This document shows, in pieces, positions 41,317 to 51,881 of a DNA stretch of 64,000 bases. The position numbers were made by a program, and so were the translations under genes. The notes below the pieces were generated by a model that saw only the letters and a program-made list of their open reading frames with translations, was not told where the DNA came from and searched no databases. Each line of letters starts with the position of its first letter. The stretch's first letter is position 1. The stretch comes from Flexivirga aerilata (GTDB taxonomy: Bacteria > Actinomycetota > Actinomycetes > Actinomycetales > Dermatophilaceae): NCBI RefSeq assembly GCF_013002715.1, contig NZ_JABENB010000003.1:372001-436000 (forward strand). The letters run 5' to 3'.

Positions 41317-42567
41317 ATGGCGCGACGTGGTGAACCTTCCGTTCTAGCGATCGTCCTCGCCGGCGGCGAGGGCAAACGACTGATGCCGCTCACGGCCGAC
41401 CGGGCGAAACCGGCGGTGCCGTTCGGCGGCATCTACCGGCTGATCGACTTCGCGCTGTCCAACCTGGCCAACAGCGGCTTCCTGAAGATGGTCGTGCTGA
41501 CGCAGTACAAATCGCACAGTCTCGACCGGCACGTGACCAAGACCTGGCGGATGTCGACGATGCTCGGCAACTATGTCGCGCCGGTGCCCGCGCAGCAGCG
41601 GATGGGCAAGCAGTGGTTCGCCGGGTCCGCGGACGCGATCTACCAGAGTCTCAACCTGATTCACGACGAGCGGCCGGACTACGTGGTGGTGGTCGGCGCC
41701 GACCACGTCTACCGGATGGACTTCGCCCAGATGCTCGACCAGCACATCGAGAGCGGCGCTCGGGCGAGCGTCGCCGCCATCCGGCAACCGATCGAGCTGG
41801 CCGACCAGTTCGGTGTCATCGAGCTGGGCGCCGGCGGTGACCGCAAGATCGCCGCCTTCCGCGAAAAGCCTTCCGACCCGGTGGGTTTGGCCGACGCCCC
41901 GCACGAAGTGCTCGCGTCGATGGGCAATTACGTCTTCGACACCGACGCGCTCGTCGAGGCGGTCACCGCAGACGCCGAGCACGACGGCAGCAAGCACGAC
42001 ATGGGCGGTGACATCATCCCCGCGTTCGTGCAGAGCGGGGACGCATACGCCTACGACTTCCGCGACAACGACATCCCCGGAGTCACCGAGCGCGACTTCG
42101 GCTACTGGCGCGACGTCGGCACCATCGACTCCTTCTACGACGCCCACATGGACCTGGTGTCGATCCACCCGATCTTCAACCTCTACAACTACGACTGGCC
42201 GATCCTGACCGACGCCAGCTCCTACCCGCCGGCGAAATTCGTGCACGGCGCCTCCGCCCGGCAGGGCATGGCGACCGGCTCGATGATCTCCTCCGGCACG
42301 ATCGTCAGCGGGTCGGTGATCGCAGGCTCGGTCCTCGGGCCCAACGTGCGGGTGCACTCCTTCGCCCAGGTCGACGACTCGGTGCTGATGGACAACGTCG
42401 ACATCGGCCGGCACTGCCGCATCCGCCGGGCGATCATCGACAAGGATGTGCACGTCCCGGCCGGTGCGAGCATCGGCCTGGACCCCGAGGAGGACCGGGC
42501 TCGCGGCTTCACCGTGACCGACTCCGGCATCACCGTCATCGGCAAGGGAACGGTCATCGAGGCGTGA
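41317..42567 (+). CDS. glgC: Glucose-1-phosphate adenylyltransferase
   Basis: A 416-residue ADP-glucose pyrophosphorylase. It has the nucleotide-binding start [20 protein letters not shown] (~12-31), the glucose-1-phosphate and Mg site [10 protein letters not shown] (~128-137), EKPSDP (~187) and the C-terminal left-handed beta-helix hexapeptides ([20 protein letters not shown]). Together with divergent glgA it provides ADP-glucose for glycogen. A TAAGTT -10-like sequence is at 41305 and the ATG at 41317, so the message may be almost leaderless. The stop overlaps the serB start. Confidence 0.92.
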   Translation: MARRGEPSVLAIVLAGGEGKRLMPLTADRAKPAVPFGGIYRLIDFALSNLANSGFLKMVVLTQYKSHSLDRHVTKTWRMSTMLGNYVAPVPAQQRMGKQWFAGSADAIYQSLNLIHDERPDYVVVVGADHVYRMDFAQMLDQHIESGARASVAAIRQPIELADQFGVIELGAGGDRKIAAFREKPSDPVGLADAPHEVLASMGNYVFDTDALVEAVTADAEHDGSKHDMGGDIIPAFVQSGDAYAYDFRDNDIPGVTERDFGYWRDVGTIDSFYDAHMDLVSIHPIFNLYNYDWPILTDASSYPPAKFVHGASARQGMATGSMISSGTIVSGSVIAGSVLGPNVRVHSFAQVDDSVLMDNVDIGRHCRIRRAIIDKDVHVPAGASIGLDPEEDRARGFTVTDSGITVIGKGTVIEA

Positions 42568-43817
42568 ATCACCCCGCACCACAGGCAATTTCACACAACG
42601 ACACACTGCTGGTCACCCTGACCGGCGAGGACCGTCCGGGGGTCGCCGGCGCACTCCTCGCCGCCGCGGCGCAGACCGGCGCCGTCGTGCTGGACCTGGA
42701 GCAGGCGGTGGTCCGCGGGCGGCTGCTGCTCACCGCGCTGTTGCAGCCGTCCGCCGGCGCCGCCGACCGGCTGGCGGCCGACCTCGACGCGGTGGCGGAG
42801 GCTCACGGGCTGACGATCAGCCGGGATGCCGGCCAGGGTGACAACCCGGCCCGGCGCACCGGCCGCGCGTCGGTCGTCGTGATCGGCGCTCCGTTGCCGG
42901 CCACCGGCCTGGCGGCGCTCACCGCGGCGATCGGCGACCAGGGCGCCAACATCGACCGGGTACGACGACTCTCGCGCGACCCGGTCACCACCTTGGAGCT
43001 CGACCTGTCCGGGGCCGATGTGACGTCCCTGCGCCGGGAGCTGGCCCTGGTCGCGGCTGCCCACAATCTGGACGTCGCGGTCGCGCCCGGCGGCCTCGCC
43101 CGCCGCGGACGGCGGCTGCTCGTCATGGACGTCGACAGCACGCTGATCCAGGACGAGGTCATCGAGCTCCTGGCGGCGCACGCCGGACGCGAGGCCGAGG
43201 TGGCCGCGGTGACCGAACGGGCGATGCGTGGCGAGCTGGACTTCACCGAGAGCCTGCACGAACGCGTGCGGGCGCTCGCCGGCCTGGACGAGTCGGTCTT
43301 CGAGCACGTGCGCTCCGCCATACGCCTCACGCCGGGAGCACGCACCCTGGTGCGCACGGTCAAGCGGCTGGGCTTCACCGTCGCCGTGGTCTCCGGCGGC
43401 TTCCTCGAGATCGTCGGCCCGCTGGCCGCCGAACTCGGCATCGACCACGCCCACGCCAACCAGCTCGAGGTGCGGGACGGCAAGCTCACCGGGCGCGTCT
43501 CCGGCACCGTGGTCGATCGCGCCGAAAAGGCCCGCGCACTGCGCAAATTCGCCGAAGCCGAAGCGCTTCCGCTGTCCCGCACGGTGGCCGTGGGCGACGG
43601 CGCGAACGACCTCGACATGCTCGCCGCGGCCGGGCTCGGCGTGGCGTTCAACGCCAAGCCGGTCGTGCGCCAGCAGGCGGACGCCACCGTCAACGTGCCC
43701 TACCTCGACGCGGTGCTCTTCATGCTCGGCATCTCCCGCGACGAGGTCGAGGACGCCGACGATGCCGACGATGCGGCGGGCGCGCGGGACGGCTCACTAG
43801 ACTCCTCCCATGTCTGA
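42564..43817 (+). CDS. serB: Phosphoserine phosphatase with N-terminal ACT domains
   Basis: A 417-residue HAD phosphatase of the long actinobacterial type. Two ACT-like ligand-binding domains (about 14-90, start [20 protein letters not shown]; 98-175) precede the catalytic part. HAD motif I is [14 protein letters not shown] (~184-197), motif [12 protein letters not shown] and motif [13 protein letters not shown] (~346-356). It makes serine from phosphoserine. The last ~25 residues are Asp/Ala-rich. The GTG overlaps the glgC stop and the end overlaps cphB by eight bases, so it is part of the same operon. Confidence 0.92.
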   Translation: MNHPAPQAISHNDTLLVTLTGEDRPGVAGALLAAAAQTGAVVLDLEQAVVRGRLLLTALLQPSAGAADRLAADLDAVAEAHGLTISRDAGQGDNPARRTGRASVVVIGAPLPATGLAALTAAIGDQGANIDRVRRLSRDPVTTLELDLSGADVTSLRRELALVAAAHNLDVAVAPGGLARRGRRLLVMDVDSTLIQDEVIELLAAHAGREAEVAAVTERAMRGELDFTESLHERVRALAGLDESVFEHVRSAIRLTPGARTLVRTVKRLGFTVAVVSGGFLEIVGPLAAELGIDHAHANQLEVRDGKLTGRVSGTVVDRAEKARALRKFAEAEALPLSRTVAVGDGANDLDMLAAAGLGVAFNAKPVVRQQADATVNVPYLDAVLFMLGISRDEVEDADDADDAAGARDGSLDSSHV

Positions 43818-44694
43818 GGCGTCGCACCGGTCCCTGCTCGTCATCGGTGGGGCCGAGGACAAGGTCGGCCGGGTCACCATCCTGCGCCGCTTCGTCCGGC
43901 TCGCGGGCGGCCGCAAGGCGCGCATCGTCGTGATCCCGACCGCGTCGTCGGTCCCGGACGAGGTAGTGGACGTCTACTCCACGGTCTTCTCCCGGCTCGG
44001 CGCGCCGCAGATCGACGCGGTCAACCCGCGCACCCGGGTCGCGAGCAGCGATCAGGAGCTGCGGGACCTGGTCGACAACGCGACGGGCATCTTCCTCTCC
44101 GGCGGCAACCAGCTGAAGCTCAGTCAGCTGATCGTCGGCACGCCGCTCGGCGAGTCGATCCTCAAGGCCTACGAACGCGGCGCGGTGGTGGCCGGCACCT
44201 CGGCCGGCGCGTCGATCATGAGCCAGTTCATGATCTCGATGGGCGACGAGGGCGTGACGCCCCGACAGCGTTCGAGCCAGCTCACCGCCGGACTAGGTCT
44301 GCTGCCCGGCGTCATCGTCGATCAGCACTTCGACCAGCGGGCCCGCTACGGGCGGCTGCTGTCGCTGGTCGCGACCTCGCCGAGCCTGCTCGGGATGGGC
44401 ATCGACGAGGACACCGCCGCCGAGATCACCGACGGCACCGAGCTGACCGTCGTCGGCTCCGGAGCGGTGTTCGTGGTGGACGCGCGCAACGCGGTCACCG
44501 ACGCGCACGAAGCCCGCCGGGACGCGCCGCTGCTCGTGACCGGCGCCGTCGTACACACCCTGCCGTTCGGGGCGACCTTCGACCTGCCCACGGCGACCCT
44601 CACCGACTTCTCCGAGAAGTATGCCGATCTGGCCGTCTCGACCAGTCGGGACCGGCACGACGCGGCCACCGCCGCCGCGGCGTTGCGCCGTTGA
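43810..44694 (+). CDS. cphB: Cyanophycinase
   Basis: A 294-residue serine peptidase of family S51 that cuts cyanophycin into beta-Asp-Arg dipeptides. It has the start SLLVIGGAEDKVG, the nucleophile elbow AGTSAGASIMSQ (Ser ~ residue 131), GIFLSGGNQLKLSQL (~95-109) and the catalytic His in VIVDQHFDQR (~170-179). Length is as in characterised enzymes. It is directly followed by cphA on the same strand, which is the standard pairing for a nitrogen store. Confidence 0.92.
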   Translation: MSEASHRSLLVIGGAEDKVGRVTILRRFVRLAGGRKARIVVIPTASSVPDEVVDVYSTVFSRLGAPQIDAVNPRTRVASSDQELRDLVDNATGIFLSGGNQLKLSQLIVGTPLGESILKAYERGAVVAGTSAGASIMSQFMISMGDEGVTPRQRSSQLTAGLGLLPGVIVDQHFDQRARYGRLLSLVATSPSLLGMGIDEDTAAEITDGTELTVVGSGAVFVVDARNAVTDAHEARRDAPLLVTGAVVHTLPFGATFDLPTATLTDFSEKYADLAVSTSRDRHDAATAAAALRR

Positions 44695-44755
44695 GCCGGC
44701 GGCACCAGACTCGGGGGCTCCACCCACATTCCCTCTCCGCGAAGGACTGACGACC

Positions 44756-47605
44756 ATTTCGACCAACTCCCCCACGCCGCCGGCTGACGCGCACCTGAAG
44801 GTGCTCCAGACCCGGGTCTACCGCGGCCCCAACGTGTGGTCCTACGACCAGGCCGTGCACCTGGTCGTCGACCTCGGTGCGCTCGAGGCGTTCCCGACCG
44901 ACACGCTGCCCGGTTTCACCGACCGGCTGATCGAGTTGCTGCCGCGCATCGAGGAGCACACCTGCTCGCGCGGACACCGCGGCGGCTTCGTCGAGCGCAT
45001 GCGGGAGGGAACCTGGCTGGGACACGTCGCCGAGCACGTGGCGCTGGAGCTGCAGCAGGAGGCCGGTCACGACCTGCGCCGCGGCAAGACCCGCGAGGAC
45101 AAGAACCGGCCCGGCGTCTACAACGTCATCTTCGGCTTCTACGACGAGCGCGTCGGTCTCGCTGCAGGTGAGCTGGCAGTCCGCCTGGTCAACGAATTGG
45201 TCCACCCCACAGCCGATTTCGACTTCGACGCCGAGCGTGAGCGCTTCCTGCGACTGGCGGCGCGCACCGCGTTCGGGCCGTCGACCGCGGCGATCATCGA
45301 GGAGGCGGTGAGCCGCGACATACCCTGGACACGACTCAACCAGCACTCGCTAGTGCAGCTCGGGCAGGGCGTCCACGCACAGCGGATCCGGGCGACGATG
45401 ACGTCCAACACCTCGGCCCTCGCGGTCGACATCGCCGGCGACAAGCACCTCACCGGCAACCTGCTCGGCTCGGCCGGGCTCCCGGTGCCGAAGGCCGAGA
45501 CCGTGCGCACCGCGGACGACGCGGTCGCGGCTGCCCGGCGCATCGGCTACCCGGTCGTCGTCAAGCCGCTGGACGGCAATCACGGCCGAGGCGTGATCCT
45601 CGACCTGAAGTCGGATGACGAGGTGCGCGAGGCCTTCCCGCTGGCCGAGGAGCAGAGCCGCCGTGGGGTCGTGCAGGTCGAGTCCTTCATCACCGGCAAG
45701 GACTACCGGTGCCTCATCATCGGTGGGCGCATGGCGGCCATCGCCGAGCGGGTGCCGGCGCACGTGGTCGGCGACGGCGAGCACACCGTCGCCGAGCTGG
45801 TCGAGATCACCAACGCAGACCCCCGGCGCGGGGTCGGGCACGAGAAGGTGCTCACCCGCATCACCGTCGACGACGCCGCGATCGAGCTGGTCCGCGAGCA
45901 GGGTTATGCGATGGACGACGTGCCCGCCACGGGCGACATGGTGAAGCTGGCACTCACCGGCAACATGTCGACCGGCGGCATCTCGGTCGACCGCACCTTC
46001 GACGCACACCCGGACAACGTCGAAATCGCCGAAGAGGCAGCACAACTCATCGGTCTCGACATCGCCGGCATCGACTTCATCTGCCCCGACATCACCGCAC
46101 CGGTCCGCGAGACCGGCGGCGCGATCTGCGAGGTCAACGCCGCACCCGGTTTCCGCATGCACACCCACCCGACGGTGGGCGAGCCGCAGTTCATCGCCAA
46201 GCCGGTGGTGGACCTGCTCTTTCCGCCCGGTTCGCCGTCGCGCGTGCCGATCGTCGCGGTGACCGGCACCAACGGCAAGACCACGACGTCGCGGATGCTC
46301 GCGCACATCATGAAGGGCCTCGGCCGCAAGGTCGGTATGACGTCCACCGACGGCATCGTCATCGACGAGCGCCTGGTGATCCGCGCCGACGCCTCGGGGC
46401 CGCGCTCGGCACGGATGGTTCTGCAGAACCCGCGGGTCGACTTCGCGGTGATGGAGGTCGCCCGCGGTGGCATCCTGCGCGAGGGCCTCGGCTACGACCG
46501 CAACGACATCGCCGTCGTCACCAACATCCAGACCGACCACCTCGGAATGCGCGGCATCGACACGCTCGAACAGCTGGCGGACGTCAAATCCGTTGTCGTC
46601 GAAGCGGTTCCGCGTGACGGCTTCGCAGTGCTCAACGCCGACGACCGGCTGGTGCGAGCCATGCGGCGCCGCTGCCGCGGCACGATCGTGTGGTTCTCCA
46701 TGGAACCGCCGGGCAGCCCGGTGCGCGACTTCATCGAGGAGCGATGCCGTCGAGGAGCGCGTGCCGTCGTACTCGAACCGTCCGATCGCGGCGAGATGAT
46801 CGTGCTCAAGCAGGGTCGGCGGTCGATGCCGCTCGCGTGGACCCACCTGCTGCCGTCGACGTTCGGCGGTGCCGCCCGGATGAACGTCGCCAACGCGCTG
46901 GCCGCCGCGGGCGCGGCGTTTGCGGCGGGTGCGCCGCTGCACGACATCCGGCAGGGTTTGCGCACCTTCGACACCACCTACTACCTGTCCCCCGGCCGGC
47001 TCAACCGGGTCGAGGTCAACCACGCCGAGGTGTTCGTCGACTACTGCCACAACCCGCCCGGCATGCGGATGCTCGGCGACTTCGTCGAGTCCTACGTCAA
47101 GGCCCGGCAGGGCGCGGCCGAGCACCGCATCTCCCGCATCGGCATGGTCGGCGCCGCGGGCGACCGGCGCGACGACGACATCCGCGAACTCGGAGCGATC
47201 GCGGCGCACCACTTCGACGTGCTCGTGCTGCGCGAGGACGCCAATCTGCGGCGCCGTGCCCCGGGCGAGTCGGCGAAGCTGCTCGAGGAGGGCGTGCGGG
47301 CGGCCATGGCCGACGGAGCGCGCTGCCGGCAGGTCGTCACCGTGCTCGACGAACTCGACGCGACACGGCACTCGGTGCGCATCGCCAACCCCGGCGACCT
47401 GGTGATGCTCTGCGTCGACCAGCACGCGGCGGTGCTCGCCGAGCTGGAGAGCTTCACGCATCAGGCCGCTGCCGGCGCGCGCACCGACGAGGACTGTCCG
47501 GGTGACCCCGACCTCGACCCGCAGCAGCTCACCTCCGAGGCCGCCGAGTCGTCGGCCGCCGAGGACGGCGAGTTGCGCGAGGTGCTCGACAGTCAGGAGG
47601 GCTGA
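44756..47605 (+). CDS. cphA: Cyanophycin synthetase
   Basis: A 949-residue synthetase adding Asp and then Arg to the polymer multi-L-arginyl-poly-L-aspartate. Domains in order are the N-domain (LKVLQTRVYRGPNVW, ~14-160), ATP-grasp (~220-480, with VVVKPLDGNHGRGVIL and CEVNAAPGFRMH) and the Mur-ligase-like half (P-loop AVTGTNGKTTTSRML, ~501-515, to ~900). A ~40-residue acidic tail is added. No ATG, GTG or TTG fits the start. ATT at 44756 lies nine bases after GAAGGA and gives the natural N-terminus STNSPTPPADAHLKV; this is inference, and GTG 44801 is an alternative. Confidence 0.92.
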   Translation: MSTNSPTPPADAHLKVLQTRVYRGPNVWSYDQAVHLVVDLGALEAFPTDTLPGFTDRLIELLPRIEEHTCSRGHRGGFVERMREGTWLGHVAEHVALELQQEAGHDLRRGKTREDKNRPGVYNVIFGFYDERVGLAAGELAVRLVNELVHPTADFDFDAERERFLRLAARTAFGPSTAAIIEEAVSRDIPWTRLNQHSLVQLGQGVHAQRIRATMTSNTSALAVDIAGDKHLTGNLLGSAGLPVPKAETVRTADDAVAAARRIGYPVVVKPLDGNHGRGVILDLKSDDEVREAFPLAEEQSRRGVVQVESFITGKDYRCLIIGGRMAAIAERVPAHVVGDGEHTVAELVEITNADPRRGVGHEKVLTRITVDDAAIELVREQGYAMDDVPATGDMVKLALTGNMSTGGISVDRTFDAHPDNVEIAEEAAQLIGLDIAGIDFICPDITAPVRETGGAICEVNAAPGFRMHTHPTVGEPQFIAKPVVDLLFPPGSPSRVPIVAVTGTNGKTTTSRMLAHIMKGLGRKVGMTSTDGIVIDERLVIRADASGPRSARMVLQNPRVDFAVMEVARGGILREGLGYDRNDIAVVTNIQTDHLGMRGIDTLEQLADVKSVVVEAVPRDGFAVLNADDRLVRAMRRRCRGTIVWFSMEPPGSPVRDFIEERCRRGARAVVLEPSDRGEMIVLKQGRRSMPLAWTHLLPSTFGGAARMNVANALAAAGAAFAAGAPLHDIRQGLRTFDTTYYLSPGRLNRVEVNHAEVFVDYCHNPPGMRMLGDFVESYVKARQGAAEHRISRIGMVGAAGDRRDDDIRELGAIAAHHFDVLVLREDANLRRRAPGESAKLLEEGVRAAMADGARCRQVVTVLDELDATRHSVRIANPGDLVMLCVDQHAAVLAELESFTHQAAAGARTDEDCPGDPDLDPQQLTSEAAESSAAEDGELREVLDSQEG

Positions 47606-47608
47606 CCC

Positions 47609-47697
47609 GCGTGCGCGCCCCGCGACCGTTGCGACTTGTGCGCGCCCCGGCCGTCTTTCGCGTGCACAACCCGCGACTGTTGCGACTTCTGCACGCC
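47609..47697. repeat. Two copies of a 38-base imperfect palindromic repeat
   Basis: Copies at 47609-47646 and 47660-47697 share the pattern GCGTGCNCN-CCCGCGACYGTTGCGACTTSTGCRCGCC (read in parts: GCGTGC, CGCGAC, GTTGCGACTT, TGCACGC). Ends are inverted (GCGTGCA/TGCACGC). The same unit occurs twice at 58645-58733. It lies between the convergent cphA and Mur-ligase-TPR genes. Confidence 0.8.
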
Positions 47698-47723
47698 CAG
47701 CCGCCCGCGCCCGCCCGCGCGAC

Positions 47724-49907
47724 TCAGTCGATCGCGGCGGTGAAGCGAGTCAGCGAGTTGTGATAGCGCTGCACGTCGGCGTCGGTGCTGGTGGCCGCCA
47801 GATGCGTGGCGGCTGCGCGCAGTGCGTCGACGTCCCGCCCGAGGTCGTGCAGGGTGAGAGCACGGAAGAGCACGATCGCGGCGTTATCGGGATAGTCACT
47901 CACGAGCTCGTCGAGTATGGCGAGGGATTCGTCCAGCCGGCCCAGGTGCCTCAGGGTCGAGGCCTTCTGGATCAGCGCCCGGTGCCGGAACGGCTCGCGC
48001 AACCCCGCGGCCAGCGCCTCGTCATACCAGTCGAGCGCCGCGTCCTCCTCGCCCGCCGAGTCGTAGGTGCCGGCGAGTTCGTAGAGCACCCGGCCGTCGC
48101 CCGGGAAGCGCTCGTGCAACGCCTGTGCGGTGCGGATCCGCCGCTGCGCGTCGTCGTCCTGCCAGAGCTCGGTGAGCTCCTGCTCCGCCTCGTGCTCGCC
48201 ACGCGCCCCGACCACCTTGCGCCGGATCGTCGCGGCGTCGTCGGCGGTCGCGCCGTGCTCGATCAGCCAGTCGTGCAGCATCGCCCGGTCGGAGTGCGTC
48301 ATCAGCGCGACGACGTCGCCGTCGTGCGCGGTCTGCAACAGCTCCCGCAACCCGCTCGACTCGTCCGGCCACGACCCGAGCGGGGTCACGCCGACTCTCG
48401 AAAGGCCTTCTCGCAGAAACGATTCGAGGTTTTCCATCGTGCGCCCGCGCAGGTAGTGCTCCTTGTGCACGACGTGCACCCGGTCGGCCGCCAGCCCCGC
48501 CTGCTCCCCCATCGCGACGAGGATCTCGTCGGTGCGGTCGCCGCCGGTGCCGAGTCCGAGCAGCAGGGACGACCCTGGCTGACACAGCCCGCGCGCAACC
48601 CGCAGCAGAGCGTCGAGGCCGGCCTCGTTGTGCGCCATGTCCAGCACGACGGTGACCGACCCACCGGGGACCGGCACAGTGTAGATGTTCATCCGGCCGG
48701 GGTTGTGCCGGTGGTCGGGTGCGAAGGTGCGCAGGCCCTCGATCACCGACTCACGGGACAGCCCGGCACCGAGTCCGGCCGCCGCGCCGGCCAGCGCGTT
48801 GGCGATGTTGTGCTCCGAGAGCCCAGCGAGCGTCATCGGCACGTCGAGCAGGCTGACCAGCCGGTCCGGGGACTCCCCCGGACGCAGCACGGTGATGTCG
48901 CCGTCCAGCACGGTGATGCCGCGGCCGTGCGCGTCCAGCGACTCGCGCAGCGCCGGCGCATCGGCGAAAAGGCTGAAACACCAAGGCTTGGCGCTGGCCG
49001 ACGTGCGCATGGCCCAGACCCGGGGGTCGTCGCCGTTGAGCACGGTCCAGCCACCCGGCTTGGTGACCTTGGTGATGATCGCCTTCACCTCGGCGAGCTG
49101 GTCGACGGTGTCGATGCCGTTCATCCCGAGGTGGTCGGCGCTGACGTTGGTCACCACGCTGACGTCGTTGACCGCGACGCCCAGGCCGCGCAGCAGCATG
49201 CCGCCGCGGGCGGTCTCGAGCACCCCGAACTCCACGCCGTCGGCGTCGAGGACGGTGCGCGCGCCGGCCGGTCCGGAGTAGTCGCCGCGCTCGATCAGAT
49301 CGCCCTGCACCAGCACCCCGTCGGTCGAGCTCCAGCCGGTGCGCCGCCCGGCGGTCATCGCCAGGTGCGCGATGAGCCGCGTGGTCGTCGTCTTGCCGTT
49401 GGTGCCGGTCACCGCCACCACCGGGATGCGTGGCCGCACGGGTCGCAGCGCCTCGCCGGCCGGCTGCTCCAGCACAGCCGCCGCTGCGGCGCCCACCCGG
49501 TCGGTCGAGGGCTTCCCGGCGATGAGGTCGCAGAGCAGAGGTTCGAGCACGGCGCCGACGGCTTCGGCACGCCCGCGGTTGTTCAGCGCGAAGGCGACGA
49601 CGATCTCGTCCGGGGCGCCTCCGGGACGCACCCGCACCCCCAGGCGCAACGCACCCGTCTCGCGCACCAGGAGCCGCACCGCCCGCTCCACCAGCCGCAG
49701 CACGAACCGGCGCCGGGCCTCCGTCCCGGCGTCGCCCGGGTCGCTGCGCCGCACGCCGAGCGAGCGGCCGAGGGCACGCAGTCGCTCACTGTCGCCGGAC
49801 AGATAACCCGGGACCTCGACGGTGATCTTCGCCGCGGGACGGGTGAAGTAGAGATTGGGGCCTTCGAGGACCCGCACCTCGGTGACCGAGGCTGCGTTGC
49901 TGGCCAT
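47724..49907 (-). CDS. CphA-like Mur ligase with C-terminal TPR, no ATP-grasp
   Basis: A 727-residue protein. The first ~35 residues (VRVLEGPNLYFTRPAAKITV) match the N-domain start of CphA (TRVYRGPNVW). The ~230-residue ATP-grasp domain is absent. The Mur-ligase part follows at once: P-loop AVTGTNGKTTTTRLIA (~165-180), VVTNVSADHLGMNGIDTVDQ (~258-277) and the ligase C-domain with LDMAHNEAGLDAL (~427). Residues ~580-715 are tetratricopeptide-like helices (LYELAGTYDSAGEEDAALDW). It could activate a carboxylate and add an amino acid to cyanophycin or a related polymer. It is convergent with cphA. Function unproven. Confidence 0.7.
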   Translation of the reverse strand: MASNAASVTEVRVLEGPNLYFTRPAAKITVEVPGYLSGDSERLRALGRSLGVRRSDPGDAGTEARRRFVLRLVERAVRLLVRETGALRLGVRVRPGGAPDEIVVAFALNNRGRAEAVGAVLEPLLCDLIAGKPSTDRVGAAAAAVLEQPAGEALRPVRPRIPVVAVTGTNGKTTTTRLIAHLAMTAGRRTGWSSTDGVLVQGDLIERGDYSGPAGARTVLDADGVEFGVLETARGGMLLRGLGVAVNDVSVVTNVSADHLGMNGIDTVDQLAEVKAIITKVTKPGGWTVLNGDDPRVWAMRTSASAKPWCFSLFADAPALRESLDAHGRGITVLDGDITVLRPGESPDRLVSLLDVPMTLAGLSEHNIANALAGAAAGLGAGLSRESVIEGLRTFAPDHRHNPGRMNIYTVPVPGGSVTVVLDMAHNEAGLDALLRVARGLCQPGSSLLLGLGTGGDRTDEILVAMGEQAGLAADRVHVVHKEHYLRGRTMENLESFLREGLSRVGVTPLGSWPDESSGLRELLQTAHDGDVVALMTHSDRAMLHDWLIEHGATADDAATIRRKVVGARGEHEAEQELTELWQDDDAQRRIRTAQALHERFPGDGRVLYELAGTYDSAGEEDAALDWYDEALAAGLREPFRHRALIQKASTLRHLGRLDESLAILDELVSDYPDNAAIVLFRALTLHDLGRDVDALRAAATHLAATSTDADVQRYHNSLTRFTAAID

Positions 49908-49928
49908 AGTCCAGATCGTAAGGGGCAG

Positions 49929-50696
49929 CTACTGACCCATCGCGTGCACGCCGCCGTCGACGTGGACGATCTCGCCCGTGGTCGCCGGGAACCAGTCGGA
50001 CATGAGGGCCACACACGCCTGCGCGGCCGGCGTCGGGTCGGTGATGTCCCAGCCGAGCGGTGCCCGCTCGCCCCAGACCTCCTCGAACCGCTCGAAGCCG
50101 GGGATCGACTTGGCGGCCGTCGTGCGAATCGGGCCCGCAGCAACGAGATTGGAGCGGACGCCGTGCTCGCCGAGGTCGCGCGCGAGGTAGCGGTTGGTCG
50201 ACTCGAACGCCGCCTTCGCCACCCCCATCCAGTCGTAGACCGGCCACGCAAACTTTGCGTCGAAGGTGAGACCGACCAGCGACGACCCCTTGGTCATGAG
50301 CGGAAGCGCAGCAACCGCAAGCGATTTCAGCGAGTATGCCGAAGCGTGCAGCGCGACCGCCGCATCCTCCCAACTGCCCTCCATGAAGTTGAAGGCACCG
50401 GGCGGCGCGAAACCGATCGAGTGCAGCACGCCGTCGAGCGAGTCGATGCCGGCGGCGCGCAGCCGGTCGGCGAGGCTGCCCAGGTGCTCGTCCTCGGTGA
50501 CGTCGAGCTCGAAGAGCTCCGGGGTCTTCGGCAGTCGCTTGCTGATCGTCTGGGTGATCCGCATGACCCTGCCGAAGGACGTGATGACGACCTCGGCCCC
50601 CTGCTCCTGCGCGATCCGCGCGACATGGAAAGCGATGGACGACTCCATCGTGATGCCGGTGATCAACAGTCGTTTGCCCTCGACGATGCCTGCCAC
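49929..50696 (-). CDS. inhA: Enoyl-[acyl-carrier-protein] reductase, InhA type
   Basis: A 255-residue NADH-dependent SDR reducing the enoyl-ACP double bond in fatty-acid elongation. The start GIVEGKRLLITGITMESSIA parallels mycobacterial InhA. The active-site Tyr and Lys are in PVYDWMGVAKAAFES (~152-166), and GVRSNLVAAGPIRTTA is conserved. It lies 55 bases downstream of fabG on the same strand, the order of the mycobacterial mabA-inhA operon. It is the target class of isoniazid and triclosan. FabI is an equivalent name. Confidence 0.9.
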   Translation of the reverse strand: MAGIVEGKRLLITGITMESSIAFHVARIAQEQGAEVVITSFGRVMRITQTISKRLPKTPELFELDVTEDEHLGSLADRLRAAGIDSLDGVLHSIGFAPPGAFNFMEGSWEDAAVALHASAYSLKSLAVAALPLMTKGSSLVGLTFDAKFAWPVYDWMGVAKAAFESTNRYLARDLGEHGVRSNLVAAGPIRTTAAKSIPGFERFEEVWGERAPLGWDITDPTPAAQACVALMSDWFPATTGEIVHVDGGVHAMGQ

Positions 50697-50751
50697 GTCG
50701 CCGTCTCCTCGTGTCGTTGTGCGGATGAAACGTATTGTGCTGCAGCGAATT

Positions 50752-51516
<765 letters not shown>

Positions 51517-51578
51517 CTAGAGGACTACTACGCGGTAGCGCTCATGGGCGCCCGGCGCCGAGAGCCTAAGCTGGAGGG

Positions 51579-51881
51579 GTGGCCCGCCCCTCCGAGCAGC
51601 ATCCCATCCAGTCGGCAACCAACCTGCCGCTGCCGGCCAAGCACGACCAGGACGTGCGGATGCGCAACTACGCGATCGCCATGGGCATCCGCACCCTGGC
51701 CTTCGTGCTGGCGTTCGTGCTCGACGGCTGGATCCGCTGGGTGCTGGTCGCGATGGCGGCCCTGCTGCCGGAGATCGCGGTGATCGGCGCCAACGCCGCC
51801 AACCAGAAGCGCAAGGTGGTGCGCGGCCGGCAGACGCCGAGCGACGCGCGCCGGCAGCTGCACGGCCCCGGCCCGCGGTGA
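51579..51881 (+). CDS. DUF3099 membrane protein
   Basis: A 100-residue protein with two transmembrane helices (MGIRTLAFVLAFVLDGWIRW and VLVAMAALLPEIAVIGANAA). The pattern RMRNYAIAMGIRT, then RWVLVAMAALLPEIAV, then NAANQ is the DUF3099 signature. These proteins occur only in actinobacteria and their function is unknown. GTG at 51579 is the start. The stop overlaps the GTG of the next gene. Confidence 0.82.
   Translation: MARPSEQHPIQSATNLPLPAKHDQDVRMRNYAIAMGIRTLAFVLAFVLDGWIRWVLVAMAALLPEIAVIGANAANQKRKVVRGRQTPSDARRQLHGPGPR

Noticed and set aside
45350..47461. 700-codon minus-strand open frame antisense to cphA
   Set aside because: His/Val/Asp-rich shadow of cphA; no ribosome site or family.
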